Shown in pieces: positions 54,854 to 64,000 of a DNA stretch of 64,000 nt; positions within the stretch are counted from its first letter, which is position 1; every line of letters starts with the position of its first letter. The notes below the pieces were generated by a model. It worked only from the letters and a program-made list of their open reading frames with translations, ran no database searches and was not told where the DNA came from. The position numbers were made by a program, and so were the translations under genes. The stretch lies in the NCBI RefSeq assembly GCF_001540865.1, contig NC_033632.1:6301228-6365227 (forward strand), written 5' to 3'. The DNA is from Ananas comosus (taxonomy: Eukaryota; Streptophyta; Magnoliopsida; Poales; Bromeliaceae).

Positions 54854-55905
54854 CTTTTTTTTTGTTATTGTTTTTGTTTTTTTTAAGCAACACTATTAGG
54901 TTTTTTTTTTTAGAAAGAGAGTGAAAATTTATTTAAATAAAATGAGTCAATACATAATTGAAAAAGTTCTCCAAAGATAATCACATAGTACATTTTTTGC
55001 TAGACATATTCCAATTGGGTAGTTGATCAGCTTGCATAATATTCTCGGAGAAGCGAGAATTCCATCCAAAAGAGTAGATGTGACATTCGTCGACGAAGGA
55101 TTGAAGCGTTTTGAGCTTCATTCTAGCGTCGCAAGTGAACGATTCAGATTGTTCACATCTGAAGTGGATAGCTTTAATAATTAATAATGAGTCCGAAAAT
55201 ATTCAAATTCGTTCTCTTAGGAAGGTATCCAACTATCCAAGAAAAATTTAGCTGCTTTCAATACTACTTCAATTTCAATTGATCATGAATATTTTCAGCA
55301 AAATTTGAAACGTACAGGCAAACACCTTGCTGATTAGTAACGAGTACACTAATTCCACCCGAATCTTCCCCTTTCCAAAAATTAGAGTGTACATTTTAAA
55401 CTCTATCTAAAAATCATTAATTCTTTGTTTATTATATCAATTTTTTATTTTTACTAAAAATTATTTGAATTTTATACATTTTAAGATAAAGAACATAAGA
55501 TTTACACTTCTTTTGGAGTGTGTAAGTAGAATTTTTATCGTTTTTAGGTGCTTTTTTTTCTTCTGATTTTTCAAACATTTGGGACATGAGAGGAAGATCA
55601 CAAACTGAGATTTTTCTTTCATCACATATATATCTATAAATTGTATAAAAATTATATATATTATAGGCTATTTAATTTGACTATATAATCTTTTAAAATT
55701 TGAATTTTCGTATCCAATCTTTCAATTATTTGATTTACATAATTTAAAGGTTCTGCGAATGCAAAATTTTATTAATTACATATTTTAATAAATTTATAGT
55801 TATATAAATTATATAAAATATACTAGCTAAACACATAAAAATAAACAATACATTTAAATTTTAAAGTTAAAAAATCACTAATCAGCTTAAATCAAATAAA
55901 TTAAA

Positions 55906-56262
55906 GGGGAAACTTCAAAAACCCCCCCTGTGGTTTCGTGCATTCTCACTTTGCTACCCTGTGGTTTAAAACGTATCAATTTGCCCCCCTGTGGTTTCAT
56001 TTTTATCTTTTTGTTATCAATTTTATTATTATTTTTTTTTAAAATCAGTGACAAAGTTAAAATTAAAGGATACTAAAGTGACTATTCGATAAATATAGAT
56101 GGTTATCTGAAGTTTTTTGTATATAATTTAACGAAATATTAACGAACAAGCTTCCGAAAAGATAAAAATGAAACCACAGGGGGGTAAATTGATACGTTTT
56201 AAACCACAGGGTAGCAAAGTGAGAATGCACGAAACCACAGGGGGTTTTTTTGAAGTTTTCCC
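55906..56262. mobile_element. MULE-type MITE with perfect 9-bp duplication
   Basis: Ends GGGGAAACTTCAAAAACCCC and, inverted, GGGAAAACTTCAAAAAAACC. TAAATTAAA occurs exactly at 55897-55905 and 56263-56271. Both halves carry CTGTGGTTT motifs. This copy defines the family boundaries. Confidence 0.85.
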
Positions 56263-56453
56263 TAAATTAAAATGTGAGGTGGTAAAGCCAAAATTTTTAA
56301 GGGTTAGATAGTCAATCCAAATGGGTGATAATTGAAATAAGTTTTATACATTTATACATAAAAATAATAGTAGTTAGTTATAGACTTTCATATTATACAT
56401 GAGCACAATAACATAAGTTTTTTAAAAATTTATTAATTAAAGAGTTATTTTTT

Positions 56454-56634
56454 GGATAATTTGCATAAAAAATTTATTATTTTTGAGTTTTTGCAAAAGT
56501 AGACCGTCATTTTAAATTTTGCAGATTCGGACCGAATTTTTAGAAAACTGACCAAAATACTCTTACTCTCTTTTTTTTCTTCTTTTCTTTCTCTTGTTCT
56601 TTTTGTCTCTCCAACCTTCCTCCACCGCCTCTAT
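56454..56634. mobile_element. Left end of a foldback/MULE element cut by an LTR
   Basis: It reads GGATAATTTGCATAAAAAAT and onward like the ends of the element at 42878-44724 (TTTGCAAAAGTAGACC, then CAGATTCGGACCGAATTTTT). It stops at 56634, where a retroelement terminus begins. The other end is not in the window. Confidence 0.6.
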
Positions 56635-56781
56635 TGTTACGTCCCTGATTACCACATTTTTCCGGGCACGCCAACAGACCCACTGTACACATAGAAATTT
56701 TTCGTATATACGAAGCCATAGCTGTACCTGTAAACAAATCATAGCTACAACCAGAAGTATAGAGCTGCTAAAACTGAAACA

Positions 56782-56823
<42 letters not shown>

Positions 56824-57680
56824 AACATACTAAGCCCACTGTACATACAATATCCAAAATACAACCTTGACTCAAAGAGTACAACAAAACATAACAGTAT
56901 GTACATGATAACATCCCAAAACTACCTTTGAATGGGATACTCCTCTAGCACAGTGACCAAGGAAGGTAGGGATTTAGCTCGCGACTTCCTTGCCAAAGTC
57001 AGAATCAACAGCAGCGGCAGCAGCAGACGGCTCTGCAAAAAGGTGGCAACAATTGGGTATGAGAACTACTGCAAAACAAAGTAGTCCTTAGTGGATATCG
57101 TCACCGACCCCAACGGCCTACCCACTAAGTCTACAGCAAAGGTATGCAAAGGATAGCAAAGTAAGCTTGAAGAAACTCTACAGCTACATGCCACTAAACT
57201 ACTGCTATCCAAACACTGCTCTATGTAGACATAAAAATACATCACTAGCTACACACTGACCTAATCTCAAGGACCACCAATTGGCCAGTCCAGCCAGTAT
57301 CCAAGCTACACCGCAAACCACCCATGGGGGTGGCCGGTCCAAGAACACTGTCCAAACAGGAGTGCTACGACATTAACGCAACTAAAGCCTCACTCCGGAG
57401 CGGCACTCATAGGAGCGATCCAACTGAGTATGCAAGTGTGTCTCTGTCGAGCTCAATCAGGCTTTCACAGGCTATAGTCAATGCAAACAGGTCAAACTGA
57501 TCTAACAAGCAAGGCTCACGTGCCCTCGGCACAATCTGATATAAGATGTAAACATCTAGGTCCACCGTCCGCCCCGACGGCACTCGACAGTATGAAACAA
57601 TCCAAACTCTACTGTAAAATGAGCTCGGCCCCTCAGCATGAGTGTAATCCCAACCTACACTAATCTAAATATTCACGACA
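56635..57680 (-). mobile_element. LTR of a retrotransposon, minus orientation
   Basis: Begins TGTTACGTCCCTGATTACC on the plus strand, so the minus-strand LTR ends GGGACGTAACA. It contains no gene; a (CA)n microsatellite lies at 56787-56812. The right boundary and the duplication were not found; 57680 is approximate. It interrupts the MULE-like end at 56454-56634. Confidence 0.45.
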
Positions 57681-58847
57681 CACTAACAGCGGTGATACAA
57701 CAAAAAAATTAGCTCATGAAGCTTGTTGGCATTCGGTTAAATCGAATCGGGTGCGCCCATGAATGGGTTCGATCCGACGGTTATTACGTTATCTAATTGG
57801 ATTAGGATTAATCTCACTTTTAAATTGGAAAGCTAATTAGAGATAAATCCTAATCATATTAGGATAACAATTAATAACCGATTTGGCCTTATCTATACTA
57901 GAAACCGCATACTGCCAGCATAAAGACATCAACCCTCAAAAAGAAACGTTAGACTCGTGATGTCCTAGACAATTGAATTACATCAGATTCAACATCTCTA
58001 ATCCCTCAAAGAGCCATGCTAACCTCTATTGCGCACATTATGACACTATACTGATGATTGTTTCGCTATGCTGAAGCGACACAACCTGTCGACAATGAGT
58101 CAAAGTGTCTGAATGTAATTCAACTAGTCTTCCTTGAGCCCTCATGCCACCGAGTTGAGAACTGATTGCTTTCCCAGCAATGCCCCGTAAAGCCGCATCA
58201 CTCATAGCCGTAGGAAACATGCCAAAGTAACAACATCAATTCTTTCACTTAATGACATAATCAAAAGTCACTAAGGGCATATAGGACATCGTCTCAAAAT
58301 AATACCCGTAAGAACTCACACGATGAGGAAGCAGGGATCCATTCACTTATCTTCTTTATTTGGTCGCCTAGCACATGTAGTATGAAATACATGCTATGAC
58401 AGAGAATCTCAATAAGCGTATGTCTTTCTTAATGTCAAACGGATCTTACCTCAGTCACTCCCGGAGTGTCTAACCTGAGTTCTCCATTTGCTCGCTATCT
58501 CAAGCGCCAAACGGTGAGCTCACATCCGGCTCTTAATATACAGGCCATACGAATCGTGGGACTATTCGTATGCGGTCTCATTAATGACCTCATCTTGGTG
58601 CCAACCAAAACAGCTTCCATTAATGCCTCAATTTTCGCTCGCTTTCTACAGCGCCAAAAAGAATGATTGCCCGTGTGAAAGGGCCAATCAGCCTGCGACA
58701 TACTATCAATCCGTTCAATAACAATATAGAAAATATATGCACGTGTACTAATCTTACCAAATATCTTTGCCAAAATAAATAATTTGTAATTAAATAACCA
58801 AAAATTACAAAAGGAAAAGACTAAAAAATAATCGACCGTCTACACAA
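57681..58847. other. Retroelement-derived non-coding DNA
   Basis: This lies between the minus-strand LTR and the end of the Copia coding region. It is probably the 3' part of the Copia element or another LTR. The expected 3' LTR beginning TGTAGAACGCAGCGG, as at 63925, was not found here. Confidence 0.4.
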
Positions 58848-59888
58848 TCAAATCCTACGAAGTCCAAGAGCTTTAACATGAGCCAAAAAGGATTCTCTAA
58901 CAATAGGCTTAGTTAGCGGATCTGCAACCATACGACTTGTAGAGATATGTTCCAGGATTATTTTCTTCTGCGCCATCGCCTCACGAACGAAGTGATACTT
59001 TAAGTCGATGTGCTTTGTCTTGCCATGATATTTCGGATCCTTTGAGTATTCAATTGCTGCCATACTATCACAATAGATCGTCACAGGAACGGAAGTACAA
59101 GCGACAATCCCAATATCTCGAAGGAACCTCTTCAACCAGATAGCCTCCTGAGCCGCTGCAGAACACGCCACGAACTCCGCCTCCATGGTGGAAAGAGCTA
59201 TGCAGGTCTGTTTCTTACTACTCCAAGATATGGCGCCATTGTCAAGTAAGAATGTATATTCTGAGGTTGACTTACGCCCATCTAGGTCACTAGCCCAATC
59301 CGCATCGCTATAACCGATGAGACATAAATCCGTACCTTGATAGCACAGCACATAATCTATCGTACCTCTGAGATAACGAAGTATTCTTTTAACAGCCTTC
59401 CAGTGGTCCAATCCCGGATTGGACTGAAAACGGCTAACCAGGCCCACGACATAGCATATATCAGGCCGAGTACACATCATAGCATACATTAGGCTCCCGA
59501 CCGCACTAGCATATGGAATCCGATTCATCTTATCTTTTTCTTCAGAAGTTTTAGAGCACTGTTTAAGGTTCAGACTCTCACCTTTAGCAATAGGAGTGTC
59601 AATGGGTTTGCAATTGTGCATCTGAAATCGTTCTAAAACTTTTCTTAGGTAAGTCTCTTGAGACAGACCTAAAAGTTTCTTTGAACGATCTTGTAGGATC
59701 TTAACTCCGAGCACATAATTCTCTTCACCCATGTCCTTCATTTCAAAATTAGAGGACAACCACGTCTGAGTGGCGACAATCATCTCCTTATTATTCTCGG
59801 CCAATAGGATGTCATCAACATATAAGAAAAGGATTAGAAAAAATTCTTTCGACCGTTTAACATACACACAGTGATCTTCTTCAATCAT
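58848..59888 (-). pseudogene. Copia reverse transcriptase C-terminal part and RNase H
   Basis: This 346-residue open stretch has the YVDD catalytic motif near its start (LFLYVDDILLAEN), the conserved SLMYAMMCTRPDICY block, and RNase H with DADWASDLDGRKST, TMEAEFVACSAAAQEA and a final DPLTKP. The N-terminal part of the reverse transcriptase continues upstream (59889-60525) but is interrupted by stops, so the polyprotein is dead. Confidence 0.88.
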
Positions 59889-60858
59889 CGTAAATCCATT
59901 TTCAGTGATGGCTTGATGAAATCAAATATACCACTGTCTAGAGGACTGCTTCAATCCATAAATGGATCGTCGGAGCTTACAAATTTTATGCTCCTCACCC
60001 TTTTACAGAGAAGCCAGCAGGATGAACCATATAGATCTCCTCATCCAGTTCTTCATTGAGAAATACAGTTTTAACGTCCATTTGGTAAAGTTTCAAATCC
60101 AAATATGCGACAATGGCCAAGATTAGGCGGATCGAAGCAAACCTTACGATAGGAGAAAAGGTTTCCTCGTAATCAATGTCTTCTCGTTGGGTAAAACCCT
60201 TTGCTACCAGGCGAGCCTTGTACCTATCGATTGAACCGTCTGCCTTGCGCTTAATCTTGAGAACCTATTTATTCCTAATTGTTTTACGCCCTGGTGGCAA
60301 GTCAACCAAGTCCCAGACATGATTTGACTTCATCGATTCTATTTCCTCCATCATTGCATCTAACCATTTCTTATGAGTAGGTAAGGAGAGAGCCTCTTGG
60401 AAAGATCTAGGCTCATCATCATCATGTGCAGGAACCATGAAAGTTTCCCCCTCCATCTTAAAAGGACGACGGGGAATGCCCACACGTGCGCTCCTACAAA
60501 GTTGAGGCTCCTTATCTAAAGGCAAGTTACTCCCACTATCCCCAGGAGGTATCGGAGTTGCCTCCTCTCCCTCGACTCAACGAATCGAAGCGCCGATGTC
60601 AGAGTTATCCATCTCATGAAACTCAATTTCATTTCGAACCTCACTTCTATAAGGAAAATCCTCCTCGAGGAATTCAACATCTCGTGACTCAATCTCAGTC
60701 AAACTTCCATTTGGCTGCTTTCTGATGAACACATATCCCTTAGAGTGTTTAGGGTATCTTATAAAGATACACTTCTTTCCTCTATGACCCAACTTTTCAT
60801 GCTTGTGAGAAGTGTTGTGTACATAAGCTGCCGAACCCCAAGGACGCAGGTGCTCCAA
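59889..60858 (-). pseudogene. Copia integrase C-terminus and reverse transcriptase N-terminus, interrupted
   Basis: Frame 60858-60577 covers the integrase C-terminal region (LRPWGSAAYVHN, KHEKLGHRGKKCIFIRYP). Frame 60525-60265 covers the start of the reverse transcriptase region (EAMMEEIESMKSNHVWDL-like text with PGRKTI) and ends at a TAG where family members have a tryptophan codon. Further stops lie at 59890-60010. Confidence 0.75.
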
Positions 60859-61134
60859 ATTTGGTTTCCTGCCTGTCCATAATTCTTAAGGGATGGAAGG
60901 TATTATTTTGGAGGGTACACGATTAAGAATGTAGGCATCAGTTAACAATGCGTCTCCCCAAAAGGAGATAGGCAAATTTGTTTGTGCCATCATTCACCTA
61001 ATCATGTCAAGTAAGGTGCGATTTCTTCTCTCCACTACACCATTTTGCTGCGGAGTGCTAGGAATTGTCAGCTATCTGATTATTCCCTTTTCATCACACA
61101 ATTTCTTGAATTGTTCAGATAGATACTCGCAGCC

Positions 61135-61602
61135 TCAATCAGTTCTTAAGGTTTTAATTTTTATATTTAACTGATTCTCAACCTTATTAATATAACATCT
61201 AAAACAATCCAATGCTTCAGACTTATGGGAGATCAGATAAACATGACCGAAGCGCGTATGGTCATCTATAAATGTGATGAAGTAAAAAGCACCATGTCTT
61301 GCCCTCACACTCATTGGGCCACAAATGTCGGAATGGATCAATTGTAAAGAAAAATCTGCCCTAGAAGATTTATTAAATGGTTTTCGGGTCGCTTTTCTCG
61401 CTAAACAATGTTCACAAGTGGGTAGGTCAACTTTAGTAAGCGAGCTCAATAGCCCGTCTTTCACTAATCTATTCATTCTATCCTGCCCAATATGACCAAG
61501 ACGTGCATGCCATTTAATTAAAACATTGTGATAATTCTCAACAGAAGATAGCAAAGAAAAAGAACCACTATCATTAATATTATAATCAATGTCCAAAATC
61601 AT
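61135..61602 (-). pseudogene. Copia integrase core fragment
   Basis: The His-His-Cys-Cys zinc site is visible (HARLGHIGQDRMNRL ... CEHC). The catalytic core starts with LIHSDICGP and has FIDDHTRFGHVYL with the second Asp. The frame ends at LRTD followed by a stop, ahead of the expected Glu region. Confidence 0.82.
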
Positions 61603-61776
61603 AAAACCATTTGAAATAAAATCTCTTCCATAATAAATAGTTCCAAGATGAATCTTAACTACATCATTCTCAAAACGAAAAGAAAGGCCTAACTATAGCA
61701 TATCAAGAATAGAAAACAAGTTCCGCCGAATTCCTAGAGCATAAAGTACATCATGTAGATACAAAGTTCGACCACC

Positions 61777-62838
61777 TTACATGATCAACTTGTATGTGCC
61801 AACGCCTAATACATCGACACTAGAATCGTTCCCCATGTATACTCTTCTGCTCCCAGCAGGCACACAACGGTACTTGACGAATCCCATCTGATCCCTCGCT
61901 ACGTGGTCTGTTGCTCCTGAGTCTACAATCCACACAGGGAGAGATTCAGCAACAAATATGTTAGAAGAAACAAAAGAGCGAGAATTAGGATAGAGAAATA
62001 CCTTCTTCAGCTCAGTGCAATTACGAGCGAAGTGTCCCAGCTGGTTACAATTAAAGCATGTCATCTTCGACTTGTCCTTCTTGCCACCTCGTTTGCTTCT
62101 CTTTCTTTTAGTGTTCTTCGCGTTCCTAAGCGTGGATCCAGTACGATTTTGAGGCCCTGTAGTCCTCTTTCGCTTGAACACAAATGCTCTGCGAAAATTT
62201 GACTTAGCAGCATTGGCAGTTGGAGTTTTAACAGCCTCAAGGCGCTCCTCCTCCAACTCCAAATGCCGTGCAACATCCTCAAAAGTTTTAATATTTTCAT
62301 TATGGGTCAGATTTACTCGCATATGTTCCCACGAATTAGGAAGTGAGCGAATCATAGCTTGGATGTGCTGCTCATCAGTTAAGGTGCCGCCAGCCGACTT
62401 TAACTCACGAATCATGTTTGACATTATTCTCACGTGCTGTTTCATAGTCTGATCAGCACGCTTCTTATAACTGTCAAACCGCATAGTCAGACTACGCAAC
62501 CTTGTGGTCGAAGTCACACCAAATTTTGCTTTGAGAGCCTACTACATGTCATACGCAGTCGGATACTGCTCATACTCGCACAAGAGATCATTCTGCATAC
62601 TGCTCAGCAACGTGATGCGAGCAATGCGATCCTTTTTAAGCCAATTATTATAGGCTTCCATATCTCGGCGAGCCTGGGCACTGGTGCCCTCTGTGGGCTA
62701 GTCCATTTTATTACTCAAGTTTTCTAAAACCTCTTGTTCAGCGAGAACATATTGAATTTTACGGTGCCAAATATCATAATTGTCACCATCCAATTTCTCG
62801 CCCTTGATCATATGCGCAATAATTTGTTTGGAGGCCAT
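61777..62838 (-). pseudogene. Copia gag and protease region with three nonsense codons
   Basis: The start ATG at 62838 opens MASKQIIAHMIKGEKLDG. In-frame TAG codons occur at 62698-62700 and, doubled, at 62539-62544, each where relatives have tryptophan (TGG). The later part contains the gag core, a CCHC zinc knuckle (CFNCNQLGHFARNC) and the protease active site WIVDSGATDHVA. Confidence 0.85.
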
Positions 62839-63924
62839 TTAATCTCACTAAGTTCATGTAATGCACAGAAAAAGATATTTTAAAATTAGCACACGATACA
62901 TGTATTCAATTTTGCTGCATCTCTAATTAAATAGATTAAAAATTAGATCATAAATGCGTAAAGAAAAATTTCGCTATGCTCATAATCACATCACACACCA
63001 TATGTTAAAATTTTTAATTATTTAATTAAGATGCACAAAATATTTGGGAGTAAAAGTATATAATTTACTCTACCAAAAAATAAAAAATTCTCACTAGATG
63101 AGGCATGCATAAAAAATTATATTATGCCAAAAGATTTTATCTATACATCATAAGAAGGCATTATAATAAATATCATGATAAATGCATGCATTATATATCA
63201 CAAAAGCATATTAATCATCGAACAAGAATTTTATTTAATTTAAAAAAATGGTGCAAAAATTGAAACAAAAAACCAAAAAAAAAAAACTCTGCAGGTTCGA
63301 GTGACTGCGGCCCCGCACGCGGCTTCGGCCTGCTAACGTTGGCGCGCCCCGGCCTGCTGGCCTTCGCAGCAGCCTGCTCGGGCGGCCCGTGCGGCCTGCG
63401 CGCGCGCTCGTGGCCTGCGCGCAGCCGCACAGCCGAGCAGGCTTGCGCCTGTGGCCGAGCCTGCGGCGGTCCGCTGTGGCCCCCGCGCACGGGAACCGTT
63501 TTTTTTTTTTATTTAAGATAGATAAACTTTCCAAAAGATCAATTCTTGAGATTTAAAACTCCAAAATTAGAAAAATATCGATGGAAAGCTTTGAGGACTC
63601 TTCAAATCATGCAATTTTCACAAGCAAACGATGCTGCATCACACATCAAACAAGCAAATCCCCAAAGTTTCGATTTAGGGTTTCGTTTTTCTCTTAAAAT
63701 ACAAAACCATATTAAATCAAACTTTATAGATTTAATCTACAACATAGGTGCTTTAAGATGTGAGAAAAACATGTAAAAATATCCACTTTTGAAAAAAACC
63801 GCCATTAATGCCCACAAGCATGCAAGAAAAAATCTAAACAATTATAGATTTAAATCTAGGCATGCAATCTCGTTAAAGAGTTGATATAGGGCACGAAATC
63901 AACCTAATAAGGCTCTGATACCAA
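62839..63924. other. Copia 5' untranslated region and primer-binding site
   Basis: Non-coding on both strands. The GC-rich patch at 63288-63500 produces artefact frames and may be a separate insertion. The primer-binding site is at 63911-63923. Confidence 0.6.
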
Positions 63925-64000
63925 TGTAGAACGCAGCGGAAGTATTCGTTCGTACCTTTTTATGGAAGCGATTCGCGCTACAACGCGATGAGCCCAGATC

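Larger units (their letters stand above)
58848..64000 (-). mobile_element. Decayed Copia retrotransposon, runs off the right edge
   Basis: Gene order on the minus strand is gag, protease, integrase, reverse transcriptase, RNase H, which defines Copia. The primer-binding site (minus TGGTATCAGAGCC; plus GGCTCTGATACCA at 63911-63923) lies directly beside an LTR end at 63925 (TGTAGAACGCAGCGG...), which continues beyond the window. The untranslated region between it and gag (62839-63910) contains a GC-rich patch at 63288-63500. Many stops and frameshifts occur. The 3' LTR is missing or unrecognised. Confidence 0.85.

Noticed and set aside
63215..63534. Arg/Ala/Pro-rich frames near the right end
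   Set aside because: They lie in a GC-rich patch of the Copia untranslated region; no family features.

Overview
The window looks like nuclear DNA of a flowering plant, most likely a commelinid monocot. I suspect a pineapple-like genome, but only from general repeat style. The reasons are AT-rich non-coding DNA with long GA/CT microsatellites, plant introns, GC-rich 5' exons of some genes beside AT-rich paralogs, and a dense load of plant transposon families. Five single N bases sit in or beside simple or duplicated sequence and look like assembly joins.

Four host genes can be modelled. (1) A plus-strand GT61 glycosyltransferase (xylan arabinosyltransferase type) has five exons between 2726 and 8071. 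(2) A second GT61 gene on the minus strand (13164 to 10642) lies tail-to-tail with it and has lost the downstream introns. (3) A minus-strand gene for a plastid-targeted, possibly fibrillin/PAP-like protein runs from 35204 to 16460. Its first three exons lie at 34.5-35.2 kb and its last at 16.5-16.7 kb, separated by a 17.8 kb intron. (4) A minus-strand FNR-like oxidoreductase (fruit protein pKIWI502 type) has five exons from 54448 to 46151 and a 5.6 kb first intron. A short N-terminal fragment of a SCAPER-like gene lies near 39 kb.

The large intron of gene 3 is a transposon archive whose insertion order can be read. A microsatellite-ended MITE (17603-17736 plus 31896-32070) was split by a PIF/Harbinger element (17737-31895, TTA duplication). 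That element carries an intact Myb-like accessory gene and a broken DDE transposase gene. It was then invaded by a probable 2.6 kb solo LTR (19526-22140, TTTGA duplication), a nearly intact hAT element (22186-25836, GTTCAGAT duplication) and a Harbinger-type element carrying a glycine-rich host gene fragment (29636-31229, TAA duplication).

Elsewhere there are two TRIM-type mini-retrotransposons with perfect 5-bp duplications, one with a hAT MITE inside its LTR. Three copies of a Mutator-type MITE family occur, two of them directly upstream of the two plastid-protein genes. A long-inverted-repeat MULE/foldback element lies at 42.9-44.7 kb. The right end (about 56.6-64 kb) is retrotransposon DNA: a minus-strand LTR, then a decayed minus-strand Copia element running off the edge. 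I saw no tRNA, rRNA or CRISPR.
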